28,255 nt of DNA. Source: Pseudomonadota bacterium. Its GTDB lineage: Bacteria; Pseudomonadota; Gammaproteobacteria; Burkholderiales; Burkholderiaceae_C. Positions 14,002 to 21,822 of the stretch are shown piece after piece (position 1 is the stretch's first letter; the number at the start of each line of letters is the position of its first letter). The notes under the pieces were generated by a model that searched no databases, was not told the DNA's origin, and saw only the letters and a program-made list of their open reading frames with translations. Position numbers and translations under genes: made by a program. Location: assembly GCA_023415035.1 (NCBI GenBank), contig JAEZLX010000092.1, forward strand, positions 1 through 28,255, written 5' to 3'.

Positions 14002-15522
14002 TCAGATCTCTTCGTGCTTCAGGCTCAGGCCCAGGGCACCGCGGCGGCGCAGCCAGGGCGAGGGGCGGTAGCGTGGGTCACCGTAGACCGTCTGCAGGTT
14101 GAACAGGATTTCGAGCACATTGGTCGGGCCGACGCGATCGCCCATGGCCAGCGGTCCCATGGGATAGCCCAGACCCAGTGTCACGGCCTTGTCCAGGTCG
14201 TCGGGTGTGCAGATGCCTTGCTGGCAGATGTCGGACGCGATATTGACGATGGTGGCAACCACGCGCTGCGTCACGAATCCGCCACTGTCGCGGATCACGC
14301 TCACCGGCTTGCCATCGCGGGCGAAGAGGGCGTGCGCCGCATCGCGCATGTCGGCGCGCGTGGCCGGATTGGTGGCCAGGACGCGGCGCTTAGTGGCGCT
14401 GTCCTCCAGCATCATGTCGATGCCCACGGTTCGCGTGGCATCCAGCCGCTCGACGGCAGCCAGCGTGGTCACGTCCATCCCCAGCGGGGCCACCAGGATC
14501 AGCGCCTGGGGAGAGGGTGCCTGGGCCGTTTCGATGTTGGCACCGAACTGCTTGAGCAGCTGGTAAATCTCCTGCCGGCGCGCCGCCTTGGGCGAAACCC
14601 ACACGGGAGGCATCGATGCGACCGTGGGCACGGGTGGCTCGGGCGGTATCTCCGCTTTGCCGTCCTGGTAGGTGTAGAAGCCTTCTCCCACCTTCTTGCC
14701 CACGACACCGCCAGCCAGGCGCTGTGCGGTGATCACGCTGGGGCGATAGCGCGCCTCTTCGTAGTACTGGTGGTAGATCGACTCCATGACGGGATGGGAT
14801 ACATCCAGCGCTGTCAGATCGAACAGTTCGAACGGGCCGAGGCGAAAGCCCATCTGATCCTTGAGGATGCGGTCGATGGTGGCGAAATCGGCCACGCGTT
14901 CGCCGGCGACACGCAGTGCTTCGGTGCCATAGCCGCGTCCGGCGTGATTGACGATGAAGCCGGGCGTGTCCTGTGCCGCAACCGGCGTATGGCCGAACTG
15001 GCGTGCGTAATCGGACAGCTGCCTGCACACGGCCGGATCGGTCTTCAGTCCGGCGACCACCTCCACCACTTTCATCAGCGGCACCGGATTGAAGAAATGG
15101 AAACCCGCAAAGCGCGCGGGGCGGCTCAACCCTGCGGCGATGGCCGTAACGGAAAGGGACGAGGTGTTCGTCACGAGCACGGCGTCTTCGGCCACGATGC
15201 CCTCGAGCTGGGCGAACAGCTGGCGCTTGAGGTCGAGCTTTTCAACGACGGCTTCGACCACCAGACGGCAGGGTGCCATGTCGGCCAGCGAGCCTGCAAT
15301 CTTGATCTGCTCGCTCCATCGCGCGGCCTGGCCCTGTGCGATCTTGCCTTTTTCCTCCAGCTTCAGCCAGGTCGCCTCCAGGAAAGTCTTGGCGGCTTCG
15401 GCCGCGCCCGCCTGGACGTCATACAGGAGGACCTGGCTGCCGGCCTGAGCCGCCATCTGGGCAATGCCTCGGCCCATGGCGCCGGCTCCAATGACCCCAA
15501 CTTCGTGAAAAATTGTGTGCAT
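14002..15522 (-). CDS. 3-hydroxyacyl-CoA dehydrogenase (two-domain, PaaH/FadB-like)
   Basis: The product has 506 residues, as usual for PaaH-type enzymes that oxidise 3-hydroxyacyl-CoA to 3-ketoacyl-CoA with NAD. The N-terminal Rossmann fold has GVIGAGAMGRGIAQ (residues 9-22). The catalytic histidine is in GFHFFNPVPLMKVVEVV. The first C-terminal helical domain holds TPGFIVNHAGRGYGTEAL, and a second one near the end has RDSGGFVTQRVVATIVN and DDLDKAVTLGLGYPMGPL. It is the first gene of the acyl-CoA cluster, with a promoter candidate (TTGTCA) in the 75-bp gap to the divergent fimV-like gene. The start lacks a good ribosome site, so the true start may differ. Confidence 0.93.
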   Translation of the reverse strand: MHTIFHEVGVIGAGAMGRGIAQMAAQAGSQVLLYDVQAGAAEAAKTFLEATWLKLEEKGKIAQGQAARWSEQIKIAGSLADMAPCRLVVEAVVEKLDLKRQLFAQLEGIVAEDAVLVTNTSSLSVTAIAAGLSRPARFAGFHFFNPVPLMKVVEVVAGLKTDPAVCRQLSDYARQFGHTPVAAQDTPGFIVNHAGRGYGTEALRVAGERVADFATIDRILKDQMGFRLGPFELFDLTALDVSHPVMESIYHQYYEEARYRPSVITAQRLAGGVVGKKVGEGFYTYQDGKAEIPPEPPVPTVASMPPVWVSPKAARRQEIYQLLKQFGANIETAQAPSPQALILVAPLGMDVTTLAAVERLDATRTVGIDMMLEDSATKRRVLATNPATRADMRDAAHALFARDGKPVSVIRDSGGFVTQRVVATIVNIASDICQQGICTPDDLDKAVTLGLGYPMGPLAMGDRVGPTNVLEILFNLQTVYGDPRYRPSPWLRRRGALGLSLKHEEI

Positions 15523-15549
15523 ACGTAAGTTTTATTTAGCGGCTCAGCG

Positions 15550-15576
15550 TGACAAAATATGACAAAATGTATACAT
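15550..15576. promoter_or_regulatory. Divergent promoter region with direct repeats and a palindrome
   Basis: Between the divergent dehydrogenase and fimV-like genes, TGACAAAAT occurs twice (15550-15558 and 15560-15568), one helical turn apart, running into the perfect palindrome ATGTATACAT (15567-15576). The repeats can serve as -35 elements on either strand and TATACA as a -10 on the plus strand. The arrangement looks like an operator; the regulator is unknown. Confidence 0.5.
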
Positions 15577-15597
15577 CCATCGACGAGGACGTGAGAC

Positions 15598-17625
15598 GTG
15601 CGCCATTCCTGGCTGGGCTCTATTTTGCTATCAACCGCACTGGGCAGTCCTGCTGCGACCCTGGGCTCGTACGATGGGTTGGCATGGCTGGGGCGTCCAC
15701 TGGACATCAAGGTCCGTGTTGCGCTGGCGCCGGGCGATGTGCTGAGCGAACTGTGCATCAGGCCGGAGGTCTTCTACGGCGATATTCTGATCGCGCCCAG
15801 TACGGTGTCGGCTACCTTGGTGCCCAGTGCGTCCGACACGGGCGCCACTTTGCGCATCCGCTCGACCCAACCCGTCAACGAGCCCATTATGACGGTGAGT
15901 GTCAGCATCGGCTGCGGATCGGTGTTCTCGCGGCGCTACGTGCTGCTGGCGGATCCGGTCGATGAGGTGGTTCAGGCGGACCGCAGTGTCCCCGAAGTCG
16001 TCGTCGTTCCGGTTCCCGCGCCAGCGCCACAGGTCGAGACGCAGGCGCCTTTCCCCAGCGCCTCGCGTGCCGAGCCACGGCGTCCTGCCCGGGCTGCGCG
16101 CCAGGCTGAACGGCCACAGGCATCTGCATCGGCTCGCAAGCCGGAGAGCCGCCCCGCGAAGGAGGAGAGCAAGCCCGTCACTTCGCGACTCAAGCTCGAC
16201 CCGCTGGATATCGAGCTGAAGGCCGAACAGGTCTCGCTTGCCTCGACGCGCTCATCCGCCGAGCAAGCGACGCCTGCCGGAGGCAGCCCCGAGGCGGCAC
16301 AGCCGGACGCGCAGCCGTCGGTATCGCAGGATGAAGTGCTGCGCTACCAGCAGCGGATCGGTCTTCTGGAGGCCGAATCGAAGACACTGCGCGAACTCGA
16401 AGCGCGCAGCCGCCAGCGTCTGGAGGCGCTGGAGGCACGCCTCGAGGCCGCGGAGCGCGGGCGCTGGACGGCCTATGTGCTCTCGGGCATGCTGGCGCTG
16501 GGTCTGCTCGCCGCGCTTTGGCGCAGGAAACCCGCACCTCAGCCGGATGAGCCCACGGGGCGTCCTTCCTGGGCGGGTGCTGTTGCCAGCAGGTTCCGGT
16601 CGTCGCGCCATTCAAAGGCGGATGATGCGCCGGAAGAGGTTTTTGCGTCCCCGGCAGCTGCCGCACCCGTTCAGCGCAAGAGGGCAGTCACGTCTGTCGA
16701 CATCGAACTGCATCTGGATGATGACAGCCGGCCGCTTGCGCTGGAGCAACCCGTCGGCCGGGCTGGTGGTGGACGCGTTGCAGCGCCGAAGGCTGACGGC
16801 GATTTGCGGGAACTGGCGCCAGCGCCAGCGATCGCCGCCCGGTCACTCGCGACCGAGGAGCTGTTCGACGTTCAGCAGCAAGCCGATTTCTTCATGTCAC
16901 TGGGGGATCATGAGCAGGCCATCCGTGTGCTTCGCGAGCATCTGGAGGAGAGTCACGAACCCAGCCCGCTGACCTATCTGGACCTCTTCAATATCTATCA
17001 CGAGTTGGGCCGCCGGGACGAGTACGAAGCACTGCGCGCGGATTTCAACGTGGTGTTCAATGCCGGCGCGCCGCCGTTCGAGCAATATTCCGCACACAGC
17101 CGCGGCCTGGAGTCCTACGAAAAGGCCTTCAGCCGTATCCAGGCGCTCTGGCCCCAACCCAAGGTGCTGGACGTGATCGAGCGCTCGATCTTCCGCGACC
17201 AGCAGATGGCCGACGACGAGGTGTTCGACCTGGAGGCCTATCGCGAACTGCTGCTGCTGTACGCCATTGCCAAGGACGCGATCCAGCGTGAGGCGCCCGC
17301 TGCCGAACCCGCGGCGCCCGATTTCCAGAACACCGCCTTGAAGCCGCTCAATGCTGCTGCCTACATGACCGGGCTGGTCGCGGGCGAGGGGATGTTGGGC
17401 ACGGAGACCGAACCTCCGGAGGGAGCTCTTTCGCCATTGCCGTCGAACATCGGACTGGACATTGATCTGGAAGCCCTGGAGGATGCAGACGTGTTCGACG
17501 CCTCCTTGCCGGCGGCCGATGAGCCAGAGAATCGGGTCATCGGTGCGCAGGCCAGCGGGTATGCCACCAGCGAAAGCAACCTGATCGATTTCGAGCTGCT
17601 GGACTTCATCCCACCGGACAAATAA
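15598..17625 (+). CDS. fimV: FimV-like inner-membrane/periplasmic protein
   Basis: This 675-residue protein resembles FimV, the hub that recruits pilus and polarity proteins. Start is GTG 15598 with GAGGA upstream; residues 1-20 form a signal peptide. An N-terminal FimV-type domain follows (LDIKVRVALAPGDVLSEL). A low-complexity Pro/Glu/Ala region (about 130-240) and a coiled coil (about 245-288, RQRLEALEARLEAAERGR) lead to a single membrane segment (about 290-310, AYVLSGMLALGLLAALWRRK). The cytoplasmic part has TPR-like helices (about 421-500, QADFFMSLGDHEQAIRVLREHLE, YLDLFNIYHELGRRDEYEAL). No pilus gene adjoins it, so its role is inferred from the architecture. Confidence 0.85.
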   Translation: MRHSWLGSILLSTALGSPAATLGSYDGLAWLGRPLDIKVRVALAPGDVLSELCIRPEVFYGDILIAPSTVSATLVPSASDTGATLRIRSTQPVNEPIMTVSVSIGCGSVFSRRYVLLADPVDEVVQADRSVPEVVVVPVPAPAPQVETQAPFPSASRAEPRRPARAARQAERPQASASARKPESRPAKEESKPVTSRLKLDPLDIELKAEQVSLASTRSSAEQATPAGGSPEAAQPDAQPSVSQDEVLRYQQRIGLLEAESKTLRELEARSRQRLEALEARLEAAERGRWTAYVLSGMLALGLLAALWRRKPAPQPDEPTGRPSWAGAVASRFRSSRHSKADDAPEEVFASPAAAAPVQRKRAVTSVDIELHLDDDSRPLALEQPVGRAGGGRVAAPKADGDLRELAPAPAIAARSLATEELFDVQQQADFFMSLGDHEQAIRVLREHLEESHEPSPLTYLDLFNIYHELGRRDEYEALRADFNVVFNAGAPPFEQYSAHSRGLESYEKAFSRIQALWPQPKVLDVIERSIFRDQQMADDEVFDLEAYRELLLLYAIAKDAIQREAPAAEPAAPDFQNTALKPLNAAAYMTGLVAGEGMLGTETEPPEGALSPLPSNIGLDIDLEALEDADVFDASLPAADEPENRVIGAQASGYATSESNLIDFELLDFIPPDK

Positions 17626-17701
17626 GACATCAGCCGGTCCCGCGTCTGAGCGGCCGGCGTTGACGACGCTACCACCACCCGGGGCGGCGGTTATTTTCGC
17701 A

Positions 17702-18709
17702 CTACCGCCGTACCTGAAGCGCGCCCGGGTTGACGATGTTGGTCGGTGTGCCCCTGATGTAGTTCACCACATTGTCGAAGGCGGACGAGAACAGGATCTC
17801 GTAGTTGTCCTGCTCGACAAAGCCGATGTGCGGTGTGCAGATGCAGTTTTCGAGTCTCAGCAGGGCATGCCCTTGCAAGATGGGCTCTGATTCGAACACG
17901 TCGACAGCTGCCATGCCGGGGCGACCGCGGTTGAGCGCCGTGAGCAGCGCTTCGGGCTCGATCAGTTCGGCGCGCGAGGTGTTGACAATCAGCGACGTGG
18001 GTTTCATGCGCGAGAGATCGTCGAGCGTGACGCAGCCAACGTTGTTCTCGCTCAAGCGCAGGTGCAGCGACAGCACGTCCGACTCCTCGAACAGGGACTG
18101 CCGGCTGGGCACGGCCTCAAAGCCGTCGTTGATGGCGCGCTGACGCGCCTCGTCGCTGCCCCAGACCAGCACACGCATGCCGAAGGCGCGTCCATAGGAG
18201 GCGACGATCGAGCCGATGCGGCCGTAGCTCCAGATTCCCAGCGTGCGCCCGCTGAGCACCATGCCCAGTCCGAAGTTGGGCGGCATCGAGCCTGTTTTCA
18301 GCCCCGATTGCTGCCAGGCGCCATGCTTGAGGTTGGCCACGTACTGCGGGATGCGGCGCATGGCCGCCATGATCAGGGCCCAGGTCAGCTCGGCCGTGGA
18401 GACGGGGGAGCTCAGGCCCTCGCACACGGCGATGCCGCGCTCGGTGCAGGCCTGCACGTCGATGTGCTTGCCGACGCGCCCGGTCTGCACGATCAGCTTC
18501 AACCGGGGCAGCTTCTCGACCAGCTGCCGGGTGATGGCCGTGCGCTCACGGATGAGCACGAGAATGTCGGCATCACGCAGGCGGACTGCCAGTTGTCCGA
18601 CGCCCTTGACCGTGTTGGTGAAAACCTTGGCGGGGTAGGGCTCAAGCTTGTCGGCGCAGCGCAGTTTGCGTACCGCGTCCTGGTAGTCATCGAGGATAAC
18701 GATGTTCAT
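17702..18709 (-). CDS. D-2-hydroxyacid dehydrogenase family protein
   Basis: From ATG 18709 the product is 335 residues. It belongs to the NAD-dependent D-isomer 2-hydroxyacid dehydrogenases, which interconvert 2-ketoacids and D-2-hydroxyacids (formate, lactate, phosphoglycerate and glyoxylate enzymes). Features are NIVILDDYQDAVRKL at the start, QTGRVGKHIDVQAC, the nucleotide-binding LGIWSYGRIGS, the catalytic Arg in NTSRAELIEPEAL, the Glu in DVFESEPI and the His in CTPHIGFVEQ. The second glycine of the usual GxGxxG is Ser here (GIWSYGRIG). No ribosome site is evident. It converges with the fimV-like gene (76 bp gap). Substrate unknown; it lacks the ACT domain of SerA. Confidence 0.9.
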   Translation of the reverse strand: MNIVILDDYQDAVRKLRCADKLEPYPAKVFTNTVKGVGQLAVRLRDADILVLIRERTAITRQLVEKLPRLKLIVQTGRVGKHIDVQACTERGIAVCEGLSSPVSTAELTWALIMAAMRRIPQYVANLKHGAWQQSGLKTGSMPPNFGLGMVLSGRTLGIWSYGRIGSIVASYGRAFGMRVLVWGSDEARQRAINDGFEAVPSRQSLFEESDVLSLHLRLSENNVGCVTLDDLSRMKPTSLIVNTSRAELIEPEALLTALNRGRPGMAAVDVFESEPILQGHALLRLENCICTPHIGFVEQDNYEILFSSAFDNVVNYIRGTPTNIVNPGALQVRR

Positions 18710-18761
18710 GCACGCTATTGTGCACTCCCACCGACGCCGAAATTCCCGGTTGCAGACCGTT

Positions 18762-19145
18762 TCAGGCGCGGCCGATGCGCGCTTCCATGGCGGCCAGGCG
18801 CTCCAGTTCGGCACAGACGTCCGCCATGCGGCCAGAGATCACCAGACGGGCGCTCGGGCGGCGCGGCACGACGATGGGCTGATCCGGCGTGTGGATGACG
18901 CGGACCGGATGGGCCACTTGGCCGGCATGATCCATGTCCGGGTCATTGCCCGCCTCCTTCGGGGTGACCGCGACAGTTGCGCCAGCCTGGCGGGCACGCC
19001 CCAGCCATCCGGCACGCTGAAAGGAGCGGATGCAGCGAGCGAAAACCGGCGGGGTCGGCTGGATAGCATGCTGGCGCGGCAGCAGGCTGTCGATCATCTG
19101 CAAGGGGGTGCGCCAGCTGCTGGACTTGTTGATGCGAAATCCCAT
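18762..19145 (-). CDS. Small unknown protein downstream of lexA
   Basis: This 127-residue protein starts at ATG 19145 with GAGGAG at the right distance; an upstream in-frame start at 19241 is less likely. It begins MGFRINKSSSWRTPLQMIDSLLP, is basic, has no membrane segment or signal, and ends in a helix (MADVCAELERLAAMEARIG). No family is recognised. It lies 119 bp after lexA on the same strand, so it may be transcribed with lexA and be SOS-regulated. The intervening gap has no obvious terminator or CTG-N10-CAG box of its own. Confidence 0.7.
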   Translation of the reverse strand: MGFRINKSSSWRTPLQMIDSLLPRQHAIQPTPPVFARCIRSFQRAGWLGRARQAGATVAVTPKEAGNDPDMDHAGQVAHPVRVIHTPDQPIVVPRRPSARLVISGRMADVCAELERLAAMEARIGRA

Positions 19146-19264
19146 GTGAAACTCCTCGGTAGGGGTTGGACACAGGCGAGATTTGGGCAAAGGCCGGCCC
19201 TGCAGGGTTGCGCGCGGTGACCGCAACGCAACGCCCGCCACCTGCGGAGCCGGACGGAAAAAGG

Positions 19265-19939
19265 TCAGATCGAGAAGCTGTTGCGGATCAGCCCCACGGC
19301 AAGTCCTTCGATTTCGAACGGCTCGTCTTCCCGGACCACGATGTTGCGGTAGTCAGGGTTCTCGGCGATCAGTTCGATGTGGTCGGGATGGCGCATGAAG
19401 CGCTTGACGGTGACGTCGTCACCCAGACGGGCCACGACGATCTGACCGTTGCGCGCATCGCGCGTGGATTGCACGGCGAGCAGGTCGCCGTCCATGATGC
19501 CGGCATCGCGCATCGACATGCCGCGCACCCTCAGCAGATAGTCGGGCTGGCGTGCGAACAGGGAGCTTTCGACATGGTAGGTCTGGTCAATGTGCTCCTG
19601 TGCCAGGATAGGCGAGCCGGCTGCCACCCGTCCGATTAGGGGCAGGGCCAGCTGCGCCAGGCCCGGCAGTGTAAGCTGGCGGGCAGCATTGATGGACCGC
19701 AGGTCCTCGCTGCGCAGGCGGATGCCGCGCGAGGTGCCGCTGACCAGCTCGATCACGCCCTTGCGGGCGAGCGCCTGCAGGTGCTCCTCCGCCGCGTTGG
19801 GCGACTTGAAGCCCAGCTCGGCGGCGATCTCGGCGCGTGTCGGCGGCGCGCCTGTGCGCGCGATGGCCGTCTGGATCAGCGTCAGGATCTGCTGCTGGCG
19901 CGCGGTGAGCTTGGGAGGATAGGGCGGCAGTTCGGACAT
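19265..19939 (-). CDS. lexA: LexA SOS repressor
   Basis: From ATG 19939 (GAGG upstream) the protein has 224 residues. The N-terminal winged helix (LTARQQQILTLIQTAI, then TRAEIAAELGFKSPNAAEEHLQALARKGVIEL) binds operators. The self-cleavage site is Ala107-Gly108 in GRVAAGSPIL. The catalytic dyad is Ser142 in GMSMRDAGIMDGDLL and Lys179 in DDVTVKRF. LexA represses DNA-repair genes and cleaves itself when RecA filaments form. Two tandem LexA boxes precede the gene, so it is autoregulated. The in-frame start at 20062 would run through those boxes and is rejected. Confidence 0.97.
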   Translation of the reverse strand: MSELPPYPPKLTARQQQILTLIQTAIARTGAPPTRAEIAAELGFKSPNAAEEHLQALARKGVIELVSGTSRGIRLRSEDLRSINAARQLTLPGLAQLALPLIGRVAAGSPILAQEHIDQTYHVESSLFARQPDYLLRVRGMSMRDAGIMDGDLLAVQSTRDARNGQIVVARLGDDVTVKRFMRHPDHIELIAENPDYRNIVVREDEPFEIEGLAVGLIRNSFSI

Positions 19940-19957
19940 GAAAACCTCGTGCAAGGA

Positions 19958-19973
19958 CTGTCTGGGTATCCAG
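19958..19973. promoter_or_regulatory. LexA box 1
   Basis: CTG-N10-CAG (CTG 19958-19960, CAG 19971-19973), the LexA operator pattern of proteobacteria, 19 bp ahead of the lexA ATG. With box 2 it overlaps the lexA promoter region and lies 37 bp before the divergent asparaginase start. Confidence 0.8.
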
Positions 19974-19976
19974 TAA

Positions 19977-19992
19977 CTGGATTTTTTACCAG
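19977..19992. promoter_or_regulatory. LexA box 2
   Basis: CTG-N10-CAG again (CTG 19977-19979, CAG 19990-19992) with an AT-rich centre, starting 19 bp after the start of box 1. The tandem pair fits strong lexA autorepression. It is 18 bp before the asparaginase GTG. Confidence 0.8.
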
Positions 19993-20009
19993 TTTTTGGG
20001 AAAAAGCAA

Positions 20010-20972
20010 GTGATCAACAGCGATTCGTTGAAGAAGGTGGTGGTGCTCGGCACGGGCGGCACGATTGCGGGCCGTTCATCCTCGGTCGAAGACCTGGTGG
20101 GCTATACCGCCGGCGTCATCCCGGTGGACGATCTGGTGGCAGGCCTGCCGCTCCCGGAGGGCTTCGGCATTGAGCTCGAGCAGGTGGCCCAGGTGGACAG
20201 CAAGGACATGACGCTGGCCGTGTGGCAGCGGCTGGGACAACGCTTGGAACACCATCTGGCGCGGCCGCAGGTGCAGGGGGTGGTGATCACCCATGGAACC
20301 GACACGCTGGAGGAGACCGCGTGGTTCATGCACCGAGTGCTGGCTCCCGCCAAGCCCGTGGTGATGACCTGCGCCATGCGCCCCGCGACCGCGCTGGCGC
20401 CCGACGGACCGCAGAACCTGAGTGACGCCCTGCGAGTGGCGGCCGACGGCAGGGTCCGTGGGGTGGTGGTGGTCTGCGCCGGCTGGGTGCATGCCGCCGA
20501 GCATGTGGCCAAGGTGCATACCTGGCAGCTGGATGCCTTCGATTCCGGTGATGCCGGGCCACTGGGGGCGGTGGAAGCCGGCGCACTGCGCCTGTTCCGC
20601 CAGCCGGACACTGGTCAGGCCGATCCGGCGTTATGGGCGAAGGTGCAGGCGGCACAGGCGCTGCCGCGCGTCGAACTGGTTTTCAGCCACGCAGACGCGC
20701 AGGGGCATCTGGTGCGCTCTCTCCTGGCGTACAGGGCTTGCGGTGTGCCCACGCTGCGCGGACTGGTCATCGCCGGCACCGGCAACGGGACCGTGCACGA
20801 GGCACTGGCGAAAGCGCTGGAGGATGCCCAGACGCAGGGGGTGGTCGTCTGGCGCGGCACACGGTGCGCCCGTGGCCGGCCCGTGACCTCGGGCCGCAGC
20901 GGGGGTGACTGGCCTGTGGCCGAACCTTCGGTGGTCAAGGCCCGCCTGTCGCTGGCGCTGTCATTGCTCTGA
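20010..20972 (+). CDS. L-asparaginase (type II-like fold)
   Basis: The 320-residue product hydrolyses L-asparagine to aspartate and ammonia. The N-terminal nucleophile motif VLGTGGTIAG carries the threonine (T15) and the second motif VVITHGTDTLEETAWF carries T97 and D98. Downstream are MTCAMRPATALAPDGPQNL and GLVIAGTGNGTVH. No signal peptide is present, so it is probably cytoplasmic despite its similarity to type II enzymes. The start is GTG 20010, just beyond the tandem LexA boxes; the ribosome site is weak (GGGAAAAAGCAAG). It is convergent with adk across a strong hairpin. SOS-linked expression is possible but untested. Confidence 0.93.
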   Translation: MINSDSLKKVVVLGTGGTIAGRSSSVEDLVGYTAGVIPVDDLVAGLPLPEGFGIELEQVAQVDSKDMTLAVWQRLGQRLEHHLARPQVQGVVITHGTDTLEETAWFMHRVLAPAKPVVMTCAMRPATALAPDGPQNLSDALRVAADGRVRGVVVVCAGWVHAAEHVAKVHTWQLDAFDSGDAGPLGAVEAGALRLFRQPDTGQADPALWAKVQAAQALPRVELVFSHADAQGHLVRSLLAYRACGVPTLRGLVIAGTGNGTVHEALAKALEDAQTQGVVVWRGTRCARGRPVTSGRSGGDWPVAEPSVVKARLSLALSLL

Positions 20973-21003
20973 CGCAGGCAAGACCCGCCGCGGACCGGGA
21001 ATG

Positions 21004-21029
21004 AAAAAGGCCCGACGATGTCGGGCCTT
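21004..21029. terminator. Bidirectional terminator between asparaginase and adk
   Basis: A 10-bp stem (AAGGCCCGAC 21007-21016 with GTCGGGCCTT 21020-21029) and a 3-base loop. On the minus strand it ends in TTTTTC, a proper T run for adk; on the plus strand the run is only TT. Confidence 0.75.
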
Positions 21030-21051
21030 GCTTCCGCGGGGGGAGGCTGCC

Positions 21052-21708
21052 TCAGCCGGCCAGGGCCTGCAGGGCGCGGGCGGTGATTTCCTCGACCGAA
21101 CCCATGCCGCTGATCGCGCGGTACTTGGGGGCATTGGACGGGTCCTGCTTGGCCCAGTTGCTGTAATAGTCCACCAGCGGACGGGTTTGTGCGCTGTACA
21201 CGTCCAGGCGCTTGCGGACGGTCTCTTCCTTGTCGTCGTCGCGCTGCACCAGCGGCTCGCCCGTCACGTCGTCCTTGCCTTCAACCTTGGGCGGGTTGAA
21301 CTTGACGTGGTAGGTGCGGCCCGAAGCCGGGTGGGAGCGGCGGCCGCTCATGCGTTCGATGATGGCGTCGAACGGGACGTCGATCTCGAGCACGTAGTCG
21401 AGCTTCACGCCAGCTTCCTTCATGGCCTCGGCCTGCGGAATGGTTCGCGGGAAGCCGTCGAACAGGAAGCCTTGCGCGCAGTCAGGCTGGGCGATGCGCT
21501 CCTTGACCAGATTGATGATCAGGTCGTCGCTGACGAGACCGCCGGACTCCATCACGGATTTGGCCTGCAGGCCCAGCGGCGTGCCGGCCTTGACGGCCGC
21601 GCGCAGCATGTCGCCGGTCGAAATCTGCGGGATGCCGTATTTCTGGCAGATGAACGTGGCTTGGGTTCCCTTGCCGGCGCCGGGTGCACCCAGGAGGATG
21701 AGTCTCAT
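21052..21708 (-). CDS. adk: Adenylate kinase
   Basis: The 218-residue enzyme converts AMP and ATP to two ADP in the cytoplasm. It shows the P-loop GAPGAGKGTQA (residues 7-17), the AMP-binding QISTGDMLRAAV, the FLFDGFPRTIPQAEAM segment, and a long-form LID (GRRSHPASGRTYHVKFNPPKVEGKDDVTGEPLVQRDDD) without zinc cysteines. AAGGAAA precedes the ATG. It lies 114 bp after kdsB; a hairpin CGCCAC/GTGGCG (21767-21781) sits in that gap without a T run, so read-through or a separate promoter are both possible. Followed by a terminator. Confidence 0.98.
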   Translation of the reverse strand: MRLILLGAPGAGKGTQATFICQKYGIPQISTGDMLRAAVKAGTPLGLQAKSVMESGGLVSDDLIINLVKERIAQPDCAQGFLFDGFPRTIPQAEAMKEAGVKLDYVLEIDVPFDAIIERMSGRRSHPASGRTYHVKFNPPKVEGKDDVTGEPLVQRDDDKEETVRKRLDVYSAQTRPLVDYYSNWAKQDPSNAPKYRAISGMGSVEEITARALQALAG

Positions 21709-21822
21709 CGGTTTCCTTTGTCTTAGCTGTCAATTCGGTGGGCCATCGTCTCCGGTTGGCCTCTGTCGCCACTGGGTGGCGGAGTCAGCTGTCGAGGATA
21801 GCACGGGCGACTTCGCCGAGCC

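Noticed and set aside
13978..15528. 516-codon plus-strand frame opposite the 3-hydroxyacyl-CoA dehydrogenase
   Set aside because: Antisense shadow in high-GC DNA; no recognisable domain.
17671..17696. Terminator after the fimV-like gene
   Set aside because: A possible ACCACC/GGCGGT stem has an A-C mismatch on the plus strand and a broken T run (TTATTTT); support is too weak to list.
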